Shown here: positions 27,093 through 36,291 of the stretch, in pieces | Layout: every line of letters starts with the position of its first letter | Numbering within the stretch: the stretch's first letter is position 1 | Assembly (NCBI RefSeq): GCF_902652685.1 | Contig: NZ_CACRUY010000001.1 | Span: 248,001-312,000 of the forward strand | Origin: Mycobacterium sp. Marseille-P9652 | Lineage (GTDB): Bacteria; Actinomycetota; Actinomycetes; Mycobacteriales; Mycobacteriaceae | Direction of reading: 5' to 3' | DNA length: 64,000 nucleotides | Program-made: the position numbers and the translations under genes | Notes under the pieces: model-generated | The model's database searches: none | Seen by the model: only the letters and a program-made list of their open reading frames with translations | Told to the model about the DNA's origin: nothing

Positions 27093-28225
27093 ATCTGGTT
27101 CGTGCCCTCGTAGATCTGCGTGATCTTGGCGTCGCGCATCATGCGCTCGACGGGGAAGTCGGAGGTGTAGCCGGCGCCGCCGAACAGTTGCACGGCGTCG
27201 GTGGTGACCTCCATCGCGACGTCGGAGGCGAAACACTTCGAGGCCGCGGAGATGAAGCCCAGGTTGGCTTCGCCGCGCTCGGCGCGCGCGGCCGCCTGGT
27301 ACACCAGCATCCGCGCGGCCTCGACCTTCATCGCCATGTCGGCGAGCATGAACTGCACGGCTTGAAAGCTGCTGATCGACTCGCCAAACTGCTTGCGGTC
27401 CTTGGTGTAGGCGATCGCGGCGTCCACCGCGCCCTGGGCGATGCCCACGGCCTGGGCGCCGATGGTCGGACGAGTGTGGTCCAGGGTGGCCAGCGCCGTC
27501 TTGAAGCCCGTGCCCGGCTCGCCGATGATCCGGTCGCCCGGGATGCGGCAGTTCTCGAAATACAACTCGGTGGTCGGCGAACCCTTGATCCCCAGCTTCT
27601 TCTCCTTGGGACCGACGGTGAAACCCTCGTCGTCCTTGTGCACCATGAACGACGAGATGCCGTTGGCGCCCTTGTCCGGGTCGGTCACCGCCATCACGGT
27701 GTACCAGGACGACTGGCCGCCGTTGGTGATCCAGCACTTGGCGCCGTTGAGGATCCAGTCGTCACCGTCGGCCTTGGCCCGGGTGCGCATCGCGGCCGCG
27801 TCGCTGCCGGCCTCACGCTCGGACAGCGCGTAGGACGCCATCGCGGTCCCGTCGGCGATCTGCGGCAGCACCTGCTTCTTCAGCTCGTCGGAGCCGCGCA
27901 GGATCAGGCCCATCGTGCCCAGCTTGTTCACCGCGGGAATCAGCGACGCCGACGCGTCGACGCGCGCCACCTCCTCGATGACGATGCACGCCGCCACCGA
28001 GTCCGCGCCCTGACCGCCGTACTCCTCGGGCACGTGCACGGCGTTGAACCCCGACGCGTTCAGGGCGTCCAGCGCCTCCTGCGGGAACCGGGAGTTCTCG
28101 TCCACGTCCGCGGCGTGCGGAGCGATCTCCTTTTCCGCCAGCGCGCGGATCGCCGCCCGCAACTCCTGATGCTCCTCGGGCAACTGGAACAAATCGAACG
28201 ACGGGTTTCCGGCCCAACCAGCCAT
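27056..28225 (-). CDS. fadE25: Acyl-CoA dehydrogenase FadE25
   Basis: FAD-dependent alpha,beta-dehydrogenation of acyl-CoA; the chain-length preference is not readable here. The 389-residue product has ALSEREAGSDAAAMRTRA, the FAD-contacting WITNGGQSSWYTVMAV and the C-terminal catalytic region ITQIYEGTNQIQRVVMSR with the proposed base Glu. The ATG at 28225 has a GGAGGAG ribosome site. It is downstream of purE by 15 bp on the same strand, giving a purK-purE-fadE25 transcript. Counterpart: Rv3274c. Confidence 0.95.
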   Translation of the reverse strand: MAGWAGNPSFDLFQLPEEHQELRAAIRALAEKEIAPHAADVDENSRFPQEALDALNASGFNAVHVPEEYGGQGADSVAACIVIEEVARVDASASLIPAVNKLGTMGLILRGSDELKKQVLPQIADGTAMASYALSEREAGSDAAAMRTRAKADGDDWILNGAKCWITNGGQSSWYTVMAVTDPDKGANGISSFMVHKDDEGFTVGPKEKKLGIKGSPTTELYFENCRIPGDRIIGEPGTGFKTALATLDHTRPTIGAQAVGIAQGAVDAAIAYTKDRKQFGESISSFQAVQFMLADMAMKVEAARMLVYQAAARAERGEANLGFISAASKCFASDVAMEVTTDAVQLFGGAGYTSDFPVERMMRDAKITQIYEGTNQIQRVVMSRALLR

Positions 28226-28240
28226 GACTAACTCCTCCTG

Positions 28241-28756
<516 letters not shown>

Positions 28757-28878
28757 TGCGCCGCTCCTCTCCCCCGCAAGCGGGTGGGGTCCCCGCAGGG
28801 CTGGGGAGTGCCCCCACATCGCTGCGTCCCCCTCGGCGCTCCGCGCCTGGGGGCGCCCCCACTGCATCGTCGCCGGCG
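28757..28878 (-). repeat. MIRU-like palindromic spacer between purK and purE
   Basis: Read on the minus strand, the spacer opens at the purK stop with CGCCGGCGACGATGCAG and closes against the purE start with GAGGAGCGGCGC. Both resemble the ends of mycobacterial interspersed repetitive units as I remember them. Between them are a perfect 14-bp palindrome, TGGGGGCGCCCCCA (28848-28861), and a CCCGC-AA-GCGGG hairpin. It is likely a mobile-type intergenic repeat with an inserted core. Confidence 0.6.
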
Positions 28879-30078
28879 CTACTCATGCGGGTCCCATCCG
28901 TCGGTCCACTCCCCGTGCGACAACCAGTGTGCCGCCAGCTCGGCGCGCTCCCGCAGCACGGGCAACTCGGCGGGATCCGCGCCCACGAAGTTCACGTGGC
29001 CCACCTTGCGGCCCGGTCGTTCGGTCTTCCCGTAGAGGTGAACGCGGGCCTCGGGCATCCGCGCGAACAGGTGGTGCATCCGCTCGTCCGGGCTCATCTC
29101 CGGCTCCCGCGCCGCGCCCAGGACGTTGGCCATCACGGTCACCGCCGCGATGGCGTCGGTGCTGCCGAGCGGATAGTCCAGCACCGCCCGCAGGTGCTGT
29201 TCGAACTGGCTGGTCCGCGCGCCGTCCATGGTCCAGTGCCCGGAGTTGTGCGGCCGCATCGCGAGCTCGTTGACGAGCAGCTCGCCGCGCGTGTCCTCGA
29301 ACAGCTCGACGGCGAGCACCCCGACCACGCCAAGCTCGTCGGCCAGGCGCAGCGCCAGCCGCTGCGCCGCCGCGGCGACGTGGTCGGCCAGGTCCGGGGC
29401 CGGGGCGATGACCTGCACGCAGATGCCATCACGCTGCACCGTCTCGACCACCGGCCAGGCGGCGCCCTGCCCGAAGGGGGACCGCGCGACCAGCGCCGAC
29501 AGCTCCCGCCGCAGGGCAACCCGCTCCTCGGCCAGCACCGGCACGCCGTCAGCCAGGTAGCCGGCCGCGATCTCCCGGGCGTGTCCCAGGTCGCGGGCCA
29601 TCTGCACGCCGCGGCCGTCGTAGCCCCCGCGGACCGCCTTCACGACGAGCGGCCCGTCGACGCGCGCCGCGAAGGCGTCCAGCTCGTCGAGGCTGCCGAT
29701 GCCCGCGTAGCGGGGCACCGGCGCGCCGAGCGCCTCCAGCCGGCGCCGCATCACGAGCTTGTCCTGGGCGTGGATCAGCGCCTGCGGCGGCGGGGCCACG
29801 TTGACGCCCTCGGCGACCAGCTTGTCCAGCAACTCCGACGGGACGTGCTCGTGGTCGAACGTCAGCACGTGGGCGCCCCTCGCCGCCCGGCGCAGGTCCT
29901 CCAGCTCGGTGTGCAGGCCGATCACGACGTCGGGGGTGACCTGCGCGGCCGGCTCGTCGGGGCCGGTGGCGAGCACCCGCAGCGTCTGCCCGAGCGCGAT
30001 CGCGGCCTGATGGGTCATGCGGGCGAGCTGTCCGCCGCCGACCATGGCGACTATCGGTGTATCCGGCACGGCCATCAT
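28879..30078 (-). CDS. purK: N5-carboxyaminoimidazole ribonucleotide synthase PurK
   Basis: ATP-grasp enzyme that carboxylates AIR with bicarbonate in purine synthesis. The 399-residue product has the N-terminal [31 protein letters not shown], the ATP-grasp loop [40 protein letters not shown] and [19 protein letters not shown]. The ATG at 30078 (MMAVPDTP) was chosen because the M. tuberculosis protein also begins MMAV; ATG 30075 and GTG 30069 are alternatives, and no strong ribosome site is present. It is divergent from the GtrA gene across 108 bp. Confidence 0.94.
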   Translation of the reverse strand: MMAVPDTPIVAMVGGGQLARMTHQAAIALGQTLRVLATGPDEPAAQVTPDVVIGLHTELEDLRRAARGAHVLTFDHEHVPSELLDKLVAEGVNVAPPPQALIHAQDKLVMRRRLEALGAPVPRYAGIGSLDELDAFAARVDGPLVVKAVRGGYDGRGVQMARDLGHAREIAAGYLADGVPVLAEERVALRRELSALVARSPFGQGAAWPVVETVQRDGICVQVIAPAPDLADHVAAAAQRLALRLADELGVVGVLAVELFEDTRGELLVNELAMRPHNSGHWTMDGARTSQFEQHLRAVLDYPLGSTDAIAAVTVMANVLGAAREPEMSPDERMHHLFARMPEARVHLYGKTERPGRKVGHVNFVGADPAELPVLRERAELAAHWLSHGEWTDGWDPHE

Positions 30079-30172
30079 GGTGTCACGGCGACGGGATGAT
30101 GGTGACGGCGTGTTGACCGGCGGTGACGCGCAATAGTTATGCAATACTTTGCGCCGATTTTGTGTCCGTCCG

Positions 30173-30178
30173 TATGCT
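30173..30178 (+). promoter_or_regulatory. Candidate -10 element (TATGCT) for the GtrA-family gene
   Basis: TATGCT is followed by 8 nt and the GTG at 30187, without a ribosome site. Confidence 0.45.
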
Positions 30179-30186
30179 GACGTGTT

Positions 30187-30858
30187 GTGTCCTTCGCCGA
30201 AGCCGTCATAGCGCGTCTGCCCGAGGGCATTCAGCCGCTTCTGCTCCGCCACCGCGAACTGATCAAATTCGCCATTGTGGGCGGCACGACGTTCATCATC
30301 GACTCGGCGATTTTCTACACGCTCAAGCTGACGGTTCTGGAGTCCAAGCCGGTGACGGCCAAGGTGATCGCCGGCATCGTCGCGGTGATTGCTTCCTACG
30401 TCCTGAACCGGGAGTGGAGCTTCCGCGACCGCGGCGGCCGCGAGCGGCATCACGAGGCGCTGCTGTTCTTCGCGTTCAGCGGCGTGGGCGTGTTGCTGTC
30501 CATGGCGCCGCTGTGGTTCTCCAGCTACGTCCTCCAGCTGCGCGTGCCGACGGTGTCGCTGACCGTGGAAAACATCGCCGACTTCATCTCGGCCTACATC
30601 CTCGGCAACCTGATGCAGATGGCGTTCCGGTTCTGGGCGTTCCGGCGCTGGGTGTTCCCCGACGAGTTCGCCCGCAACCCCGACAAGGCGCTGGAGTCGG
30701 CGCTGACCGCCGGCGGCATCGCCGAGGTCTTCGAGGAAGCCCTGGAGGGCGAATTGGAGGACGGGAACGTCACCCTGCTGCGGGCCTGGCGCAACCGGGC
30801 CGGCAGGCGGGCTCAGCTGGGCGATTCCTCCGAACCCAGGGTGTCGAAAACCTCGTGA
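30187..30858 (+). CDS. GtrA family membrane protein
   Basis: A 223-residue protein with four hydrophobic helices in the GtrA layout: LIKFAIVGGTTFIIDSAIFY, AKVIAGIVAVIASYVLNREW, ALLFFAFSGVGVLLSMAPL and ISAYILGNLMQMAFRFWAFRRWVF. Family members are thought to flip or present polyprenyl-linked sugars in cell-envelope glycosylation. The soluble C-terminal ~60 residues are acidic then basic. Its last 46 bp overlap the 3' end of the convergent PH-domain gene. Counterpart: Rv3277. Confidence 0.88.
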   Translation: MSFAEAVIARLPEGIQPLLLRHRELIKFAIVGGTTFIIDSAIFYTLKLTVLESKPVTAKVIAGIVAVIASYVLNREWSFRDRGGRERHHEALLFFAFSGVGVLLSMAPLWFSSYVLQLRVPTVSLTVENIADFISAYILGNLMQMAFRFWAFRRWVFPDEFARNPDKALESALTAGGIAEVFEEALEGELEDGNVTLLRAWRNRAGRRAQLGDSSEPRVSKTS

Positions 30859-31331
30859 TACAGCAGCGCGTGCACTTCGCGCAGCCGGGGAATGTCGTAA
30901 AACTCCAATGGGTCCTGTGACGCCGATTCGATAATCAGCGTCCCGGTCCGAAACATTCGCTCGAGAAGCCGGTCGCGGAATTCCACGCTGTTGATTCGCG
31001 CGAGCGGGATGTCGATTCCGGTGCGGGTCAGCACCCCGTGCCGGTACATCACGCGCCGGTTGGTGACGACGAAGTGGGTGGTCAGCCAGCTCAGGAACGG
31101 CCAGAGGGTCAGCCAGCCGACGATCACCAGCCAGATGCCCCAGATGACGCCGTGCAGGATGTTCTTCGCGATCTGCTCCCAGTGCGTCGAGTTGACGTAG
31201 CCCGACCCGAACGCCGCCAGCGCGGTCGTCAGCACGAGCACGACGACGGGCCAGATCAGGCGTTTCCAGTGGGGGTGGCGGTGGATGACCACCTGCTCGC
31301 CGGCGGCCAGGGCGTTGTCCGGATAGCTCAC
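30813..31331 (-). CDS. PH-domain (bacterial PH / DUF304) membrane protein
   Basis: A 172-residue protein with two N-terminal membrane helices (KRLIWPVVVLVLTTALAAFG and ILHGVIWGIWLVIVGWLTLW), then a bacterial PH-like domain: THFVVTNRRVMYRHGVLTRTG, IPLARINSVEFRDRLLER and GTLIIESASQDPLEFYDIPR. Function unknown; syntenic with Rv3278c. The GTG at 31331 is the start. It lies 72 bp downstream of birA on the same strand, behind a spacer that can form a hairpin. Confidence 0.88.
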   Translation of the reverse strand: MSYPDNALAAGEQVVIHRHPHWKRLIWPVVVLVLTTALAAFGSGYVNSTHWEQIAKNILHGVIWGIWLVIVGWLTLWPFLSWLTTHFVVTNRRVMYRHGVLTRTGIDIPLARINSVEFRDRLLERMFRTGTLIIESASQDPLEFYDIPRLREVHALLYHEVFDTLGSEESPS

Positions 31332-31351
31332 GGAGCGAAGCTACCTCGACG

Positions 31352-31396
31352 GTGGCGACCCGCCGCGCCCGGCTACGCCGCGCTTGCGATCGCCAC
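31352..31396. repeat. Hairpin-forming spacer sharing a 16-bp repeat with 7741-7756
   Basis: GTGGCGA (31352-31358) and TCGCCAC (31390-31396) are perfect inverted arms. The loop region holds the 16-nt sequence at 31361-31376 that also occurs at 7741-7756. It sits between birA and the PH-domain gene and may attenuate read-through. Confidence 0.45.
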
Positions 31397-31403
31397 TACG
31401 CTG

Positions 31404-32195
31404 CTAGCGCAGATGCACCACGTCACCAGCGGAAATCACGACGGATCCGTCGCCGGTGTCGAGCATCAGCCTGCCCTGGTCGTCGATGCCGGTGGCGGTC
31501 CCGACGATCTCCTTGCCGCCGGGCAGGTGCGCGCTCACGCGACCGCCGATCGTCAGGCTGCGGTCCCGGTAGTCGGCCGCCAGCTCCCAGTCGGCCCCAC
31601 GGGCGGCCCGCCACGCGACGATCCGCCTGCCGAGTTCGGTCAGGATCGCGCGGACCAGCGCGTGCCGGTCCGGCTCCACCACTCCCAGATCGAGCAGGGA
31701 CGTCGCCCCCATTCCCTCGGGTGCGTGAAAAACGTTGAGCCCCAGGCCGATCACCACGACGGGCCGCGACACCTCGGCGAGGATGCCGGCCAGCTTGCGG
31801 ACCGAATCGGGGGGGCCGGCCAGCACGTCGTTGGGCCACTTGAGGCCGGCCCGGACGCCCGTGACGGCCTCGACCGCGTCGACGACCGCGACGCCCGTCG
31901 CCAGCGGTAGCCAACCCCAGCCGGCGACCGGGACGTCGACGACGCTCACGCCCACCGACATGGTGATCTGGGTCCGCACCCCGGCCGACCAGTCCCGGCC
32001 GTGCCGCCCGCGGCCGGCGGTCTGGTACTCGGCGATGAGGACCGCCCCGGCGACGTCGGCCCCGGCGGCCGCCCGGGCCAGCAGGTCGGCGTTGGTGGAG
32101 CCGGTCTGCTCGACGACGTCGAGCTGCCGCCAGCCCAGGCCGGTGCCGATCACCTCGGCGCGCAGCGCCGCCGCATCCAACCCCTCCAAGTCCAT
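31404..32195 (-). CDS. birA: Biotin--[acetyl-CoA-carboxylase] ligase BirA
   Basis: Attaches biotin to the AKM lysine of carboxyl carrier domains; in this neighbourhood the obvious client is AccA3. The 263-residue product has [15 protein letters not shown], the biotinyl-AMP loop [19 protein letters not shown] and a C-terminal SH3-like domain. No N-terminal DNA-binding domain is present, so it is the monofunctional type. The ATG at 32195 is preceded by a TAGGCT -10 eight bases upstream. It is divergent from accD5, with promoters about 30 bp apart. Counterpart: Rv3279c. Confidence 0.93.
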   Translation of the reverse strand: MDLEGLDAAALRAEVIGTGLGWRQLDVVEQTGSTNADLLARAAAGADVAGAVLIAEYQTAGRGRHGRDWSAGVRTQITMSVGVSVVDVPVAGWGWLPLATGVAVVDAVEAVTGVRAGLKWPNDVLAGPPDSVRKLAGILAEVSRPVVVIGLGLNVFHAPEGMGATSLLDLGVVEPDRHALVRAILTELGRRIVAWRAARGADWELAADYRDRSLTIGGRVSAHLPGGKEIVGTATGIDDQGRLMLDTGDGSVVISAGDVVHLR

Positions 32196-32203
32196 CACCG
32201 CCC

Positions 32204-32239
32204 AGCCTAGAAGGCGCCGCGAAACCCAGCCGATACCAT
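32204..32239. promoter_or_regulatory. Back-to-back -10 elements of divergent birA and accD5
   Basis: TAGGCT on the minus strand (32204-32209) serves birA, with 8 nt to its ATG. TACCAT on the plus strand (32234-32239) serves accD5, with 8 nt to the ATG at 32248. Both genes look leaderless or nearly so, and the two promoters must overlap upstream. Confidence 0.5.
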
Positions 32240-32247
32240 CGACTCCC

Positions 32248-33888
32248 ATGACAAGCGTTACCGACCACACCGCTGAGCCCGCTGCCGAGCACACCATCGA
32301 CATCCACACCACCGCAGGCAAGCTGGCCGAGCTGCACAAGCGCCGCGAGGAGGCGCTGCACCCGGTGGGTGAGGAGGCGGTCGAGAAGGTCCACGCGAAG
32401 GGCAAGCTGACCGCGCGCGAACGCATCCTCGCCCTGCTCGACGAGGACTCGTTCGTCGAGCTCGACGCGCTGGCCCGGCACCGCAGCAAGAACTTCGGCC
32501 TGGAGAACAACCGCCCGCTCGGCGACGGCGTGATTACCGGCTACGGCACCATCGACGGTCGCGACGTCTGCATCTTCAGCCAGGACGCCACGGTGTTCGG
32601 CGGCAGCCTCGGCGAGGTGTACGGCGAGAAGATCGTCAAGGTCCAGGAGCTGGCGATCAAGACGGGCCGCCCGCTCATCGGCATCAACGACGGCGCCGGC
32701 GCCCGCATCCAGGAGGGCGTCGTCTCGCTCGGCCTCTACAGCCGGATCTTCCGCAACAACATCCTCGCCTCGGGCGTGATCCCCCAGATCTCGCTGATCA
32801 TGGGCGCCGCGGCGGGCGGGCACGTCTACTCCCCCGCCCTCACCGACTTCGTGGTGATGGTCGACCAGACCAGCCAGATGTTCATCACCGGGCCCGACGT
32901 CATCAAGACCGTCACCGGCGAGGACGTCACCATGGAGGAGTTGGGCGGCGCGCACACGCACATGGCCAAGTCGGGCACCCTGCACTACGTCGCCTCGGGC
33001 GAGCAGGACGCCTTCGAGTGGGTCCGCGACCTGCTGAGCTACCTGCCGCCCAACAACGCCACCGACGCGCCGCGCTACGCCGTGCCCGCCCCGGAGGGCG
33101 CCATCGAGGAGAACCTCACCGAGGAGGACCTCGAGCTGGACACGCTGATCCCCGACTCGCCCAACCAGCCCTACGACATGCACGAGGTGATCACCCGCAT
33201 CCTCGACGACGACGAGTTCCTGGAGATCCAGAACGGCTACGCGCAAAACATCGTCGTCGGGTTCGGTCGCATCGACGGCCGCCCGGTGGGGATCGTGGCC
33301 AACCAGCCCACGCAGTTCGCCGGCTGCCTGGACATCAACGCCTCGGAGAAGGCGGCCCGGTTCGTCCGCACCTGCGACTGCTTCAACATCCCGATCATCA
33401 TGCTGGTGGACGTCCCGGGGTTCCTGCCGGGCACCGGCCAGGAGTACAACGGCATCATCCGCCGCGGCGCCAAGCTGCTCTACGCCTACGGCGAGGCCAC
33501 GGTCCCGAAGATCACGGTGATCACCCGCAAGGCCTACGGCGGCGCGTATTGCGTCATGGGCTCCAAGGACATGGGCTGCGACGTCAACATCGCGTGGCCG
33601 ACCGCCCAGATCGCGGTGATGGGCGCCTCGGGCGCCGTCGGCTTCGTCTACCGCAAGCAGCTCTCGGAGGCCGCCAAGGAGGGCAAGGACGTCGACGCGC
33701 TGCGGCTCGAGCTGCAGCAGGAGTACGAGGACACCCTGGTCAATCCGTACGTCGCCGCCGAGCGGGGCTACGTCGACGCCGTCATACCGCCGTCGCACAC
33801 CCGCGGGTACATCGCGACGGCGCTGCGCCTGCTGGAACGGAAAGTCTCCCACCTGCCCCCGAAGAAGCACGGGAACATACCGCTATGA
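32248..33888 (+). CDS. accD5: Acyl-CoA carboxylase beta (carboxyltransferase) subunit AccD5
   Basis: Carboxyltransferase of the propionyl/acetyl-CoA carboxylase that makes methylmalonyl-CoA for methyl-branched lipids. The 546-residue protein has the N-terminal carboxyltransferase core ([53 protein letters not shown]) and the C-terminal half ([35 protein letters not shown]). Both oxyanion-hole glycine regions are visible. The accE5 start overlaps its stop by 4 nt. Counterpart: Rv3280. Confidence 0.96.
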   Translation: MTSVTDHTAEPAAEHTIDIHTTAGKLAELHKRREEALHPVGEEAVEKVHAKGKLTARERILALLDEDSFVELDALARHRSKNFGLENNRPLGDGVITGYGTIDGRDVCIFSQDATVFGGSLGEVYGEKIVKVQELAIKTGRPLIGINDGAGARIQEGVVSLGLYSRIFRNNILASGVIPQISLIMGAAAGGHVYSPALTDFVVMVDQTSQMFITGPDVIKTVTGEDVTMEELGGAHTHMAKSGTLHYVASGEQDAFEWVRDLLSYLPPNNATDAPRYAVPAPEGAIEENLTEEDLELDTLIPDSPNQPYDMHEVITRILDDDEFLEIQNGYAQNIVVGFGRIDGRPVGIVANQPTQFAGCLDINASEKAARFVRTCDCFNIPIIMLVDVPGFLPGTGQEYNGIIRRGAKLLYAYGEATVPKITVITRKAYGGAYCVMGSKDMGCDVNIAWPTAQIAVMGASGAVGFVYRKQLSEAAKEGKDVDALRLELQQEYEDTLVNPYVAAERGYVDAVIPPSHTRGYIATALRLLERKVSHLPPKKHGNIPL

Positions 33889-34139
33889 GCAACGAATCCG
33901 TCTCCGAGACAACCGAATCCGTGCACCACGCGCACGAGCCGCACATCCGGATCCTCAAGGGCAAGCCCACCGCCGCCGAGCTGGCCGCGCTGGTCGCGGT
34001 GCTGGGCAGCGCCGGCGGGGCGCCGGAGCCGGCGCAACCCGAGCGCACCCGCTGGGGAATGCCGGTGGACCGCTTGCGCTTTGCCATGTCCAACTGGCAG
34101 CGGATGACGATGCAGCAGATGATGCACATCAAGCAGTGA
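33885..34139 (+). CDS. accE5: Acyl-CoA carboxylase epsilon subunit AccE5
   Basis: An 84-residue small subunit that stimulates the AccA3-AccD5 complex. The conserved epsilon-subunit motif [20 protein letters not shown] is followed by a short linker and the basic [18 protein letters not shown] tail. It is much shorter than the M. tuberculosis protein, mainly for lack of a long N-terminal extension; this is common outside the tuberculosis complex. The ATG overlaps the accD5 stop (ATGA), and maf overlaps its own stop (GTGA). Confidence 0.93.
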   Translation: MSNESVSETTESVHHAHEPHIRILKGKPTAAELAALVAVLGSAGGAPEPAQPERTRWGMPVDRLRFAMSNWQRMTMQQMMHIKQ

Positions 34140-34852
34140 CCCGGGTCGTGCTGGCGTCGGCCTCGGCCAGCCGGCTCAGGGTGCTGCGCCAAGCGGGCGT
34201 CGACCCGCTGGTCGTCGTCTCGGGCGTCGACGAGGACCTCCTCACGGCGCGCCTCGGCGCCGACGCGTCGCCCGACGACGTGGTCTGCGCCCTCGCGGCC
34301 GCCAAGGCCGAGCGGGTGGCCGGTGAGTTGGACATGCGCGTCGGTCGCGATTGCGTTGTAGTGGGCTGTGATTCGATGCTGTCCATCGACGACCGACTCT
34401 GCGGCAAGCCGGGAACGGCGGACGCCGCGGTGCGCCAGTGGCGCCTGATGGGCGGCCGGTCGGGGGTGCTGCACACCGGACACTGCCTGCTGCGCCTGTC
34501 CGACGGTGCCGTCACCCACCGCGAGGTGGAATCGGCTTGCACGACAGTGCATTTCGCGGTTCCGGACGAAGCGGACCTGCGGGCCTACGTAGCGCACGGC
34601 GAGCCGCTGGACGTGGCGGGCGGCTTCACGCTCGACGGGCTGGGCGGGTGGTTCGTCGACGGGATCGAGGGCGACCACTCCAACGTCATCGGGCTGAGCC
34701 TGCCGCTGCTGCGTCGCATGCTGGGCCGCGCCGGGTTGTCGGTGGCCGCGCTGTGGACCGGCGGACTAGCGCCGAGCGTCGACTTGTTGGGCGGTAACCC
34801 CGAAATTGCCGACCACAAGTCGACGTTGGGCGGGGCAGACGGGGGTGGGTAG
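34136..34852 (+). CDS. maf: Maf-like nucleoside triphosphate pyrophosphatase
   Basis: House-cleaning hydrolase of non-canonical or modified NTPs. The 238-residue protein has the N-terminal [18 protein letters not shown], the catalytic [33 protein letters not shown] and the [26 protein letters not shown] stretch. The GTG overlaps accE5 by 4 nt, placing it in the carboxylase operon. Its TAG stop is part of the -10 element for sseA. Counterpart: Rv3282. Confidence 0.93.
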   Translation: MTRVVLASASASRLRVLRQAGVDPLVVVSGVDEDLLTARLGADASPDDVVCALAAAKAERVAGELDMRVGRDCVVVGCDSMLSIDDRLCGKPGTADAAVRQWRLMGGRSGVLHTGHCLLRLSDGAVTHREVESACTTVHFAVPDEADLRAYVAHGEPLDVAGGFTLDGLGGWFVDGIEGDHSNVIGLSLPLLRRMLGRAGLSVAALWTGGLAPSVDLLGGNPEIADHKSTLGGADGGG

Positions 34853-34855
34853 GCT
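34850..34855 (+). promoter_or_regulatory. Candidate -10 element (TAGGCT) for sseA, overlapping the maf stop codon
   Basis: TAGGCT includes the maf TAG stop and is followed by exactly 7 nt and the sseA GTG, the ideal leaderless spacing. Confidence 0.55.
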
Positions 34856-34862
34856 CGGAAGC

Positions 34863-35756
34863 GTGCCGCTACCACCCGATCCCGACCCCTCCCTCCTCGA
34901 CTACGCCCACCCCGAACGGCTGGTCACCGCCGACTGGCTGTCGGCCAACATGGGTGCCCCCGGCCTGGCGATCGTCGAATCCGACGAGGACGTCCTGCTC
35001 TACGACATCGGCCACATCCCGGGCGCGGTCAAGATCGACTGGCACACCGACCTCAACGACCCGCGGGTCCGGGACTACATCGACGGCGCGCGGTTCGCCG
35101 ACCTGATGAACCGTAAGGGCATCGCCCGCGACGACACCGTGGTGATCTACGGCGACAAGAGCAACTGGTGGGCCGCCTACGCGCTGTGGGTGTTCACCCT
35201 GTTCGGCCACCCCGACGTGCGCCTGCTCAACGGCGGGCGCGACCTCTGGCTGAGCCAGGGCCGGGAGACCACCCTGGAGGTCCCGACCAGGACCAGCACC
35301 GGCTACCCCGTCGTCACCCGCAACGACGAGCCGATCCGGGCGTTCAAGGACGACGTGCTGGCCATCCTCGGCACGCAGCCGCTGATCGACGTCCGTTCGC
35401 CCGACGAGTACACCGGCAAGCGCACCCACATGCCGGAATATCCGGAGGAGGGCGTGCTGCGCGGGGGGCACATCCCCACCGCCCGGTCGATCCCGTGGGC
35501 CAGGGCGGTCGACGAGTCGGGGCGGTTCCGCACCCGCGCCGAGCTCGAGGAGCTGTACGGCTTCCTCGACCCCGACGACAAGACCGTCGTCTACTGCCGC
35601 ATCGGGGAGCGCTCCAGCCACACCTGGTTCGTACTCACCCACCTGCTCGGCAAGCCCGGCGTGCGCAACTACGACGGGTCGTGGACCGAGTGGGGCAACA
35701 CGGTGCGCACCCCGATCGTCGGCGGTGACCAGCCCGGAGACGCCCCGGCCCGATGA
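34863..35756 (+). CDS. sseA: Thiosulfate sulfurtransferase (rhodanese) SseA
   Basis: A two-domain rhodanese of 297 residues. The N-terminal inactive domain contains [20 protein letters not shown] and [20 protein letters not shown]. The catalytic C-terminal domain has [28 protein letters not shown] and the active-site loop [17 protein letters not shown], with Cys as persulfide carrier. The GTG start is set by the promoter spacing. The SufE-like gene overlaps its stop by 4 nt, suggesting that sulfane sulfur moves between the two proteins. Counterpart: Rv3283. Confidence 0.94.
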   Translation: MPLPPDPDPSLLDYAHPERLVTADWLSANMGAPGLAIVESDEDVLLYDIGHIPGAVKIDWHTDLNDPRVRDYIDGARFADLMNRKGIARDDTVVIYGDKSNWWAAYALWVFTLFGHPDVRLLNGGRDLWLSQGRETTLEVPTRTSTGYPVVTRNDEPIRAFKDDVLAILGTQPLIDVRSPDEYTGKRTHMPEYPEEGVLRGGHIPTARSIPWARAVDESGRFRTRAELEELYGFLDPDDKTVVYCRIGERSSHTWFVLTHLLGKPGVRNYDGSWTEWGNTVRTPIVGGDQPGDAPAR

Positions 35757-36172
35757 GCATGCCCGCGCCCCTGGCCGAGGTGGTGTCCGACTTCGCCGAG
35801 GTCGAGGGCCAGGACAAGCTCAAACTGCTGCTGGAGTTCGCCGACGAGCTGCCCGAGCTGCCCGCCGACCTCGCGCAGGCGGCGATGGAGCCGGTGCCCG
35901 AGTGCCAGACCCCGCTGTTCCTCCACGTCGACGCGACGAACCCGGACAGCGTGCGGCTGTACTTCAGCGCGCCGGCCGAGGCGCCGACCACCCGTGGCTT
36001 CGCGTCCATCCTGGCCGCCGGCCTGGACGGGCAACCGGCCGCCGACATCCTGGCGGTGCCCGAGGACTTCTACACCGACCTGGGCCTGGCCGCTCTGATC
36101 AGCCCGCTGCGGTTGCGCGGCATGTCGGCGATGCTCGGCCGGATCAAGCGCCGATTGCGCGAGATGTCCTGA
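35753..36172 (+). CDS. SufE family sulfur-acceptor protein
   Basis: A 139-residue SufE-like protein (Rv3284 counterpart). The segment [20 protein letters not shown] is followed by [15 protein letters not shown], in which Cys near residue 51 sits where SufE proteins accept sulfur. The C-terminus [20 protein letters not shown] and [19 protein letters not shown] fits the family. The ATG overlaps the sseA stop (ATGA). The partner desulfurase is not encoded here; SseA is the likely sulfur source or recipient. Confidence 0.9.
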   Translation: MSMPAPLAEVVSDFAEVEGQDKLKLLLEFADELPELPADLAQAAMEPVPECQTPLFLHVDATNPDSVRLYFSAPAEAPTTRGFASILAAGLDGQPAADILAVPEDFYTDLGLAALISPLRLRGMSAMLGRIKRRLREMS

Positions 36173-36243
36173 TCGCAAAGGGGAATGGAGACCGGGTTTC
36201 GGCGCGTTCTGCGCGGCGCATAAACTCCGGTGAACAAGACTTG

Positions 36244-36258
36244 TAAGAAATTCTCTTA
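36244..36258. promoter_or_regulatory. Inverted repeat TAAGA-N5-TCTTA upstream of accA3
   Basis: A small perfect 5-bp palindrome in an unusually AT-rich patch, 34 bp before the accA3 GTG. It could be an operator or contain the -10 of the accA3 promoter. No known binding-site consensus was matched. Confidence 0.3.
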
Positions 36259-36291
36259 GAGACGACGACGTCCAGCCGATCAGGAGGCGCA

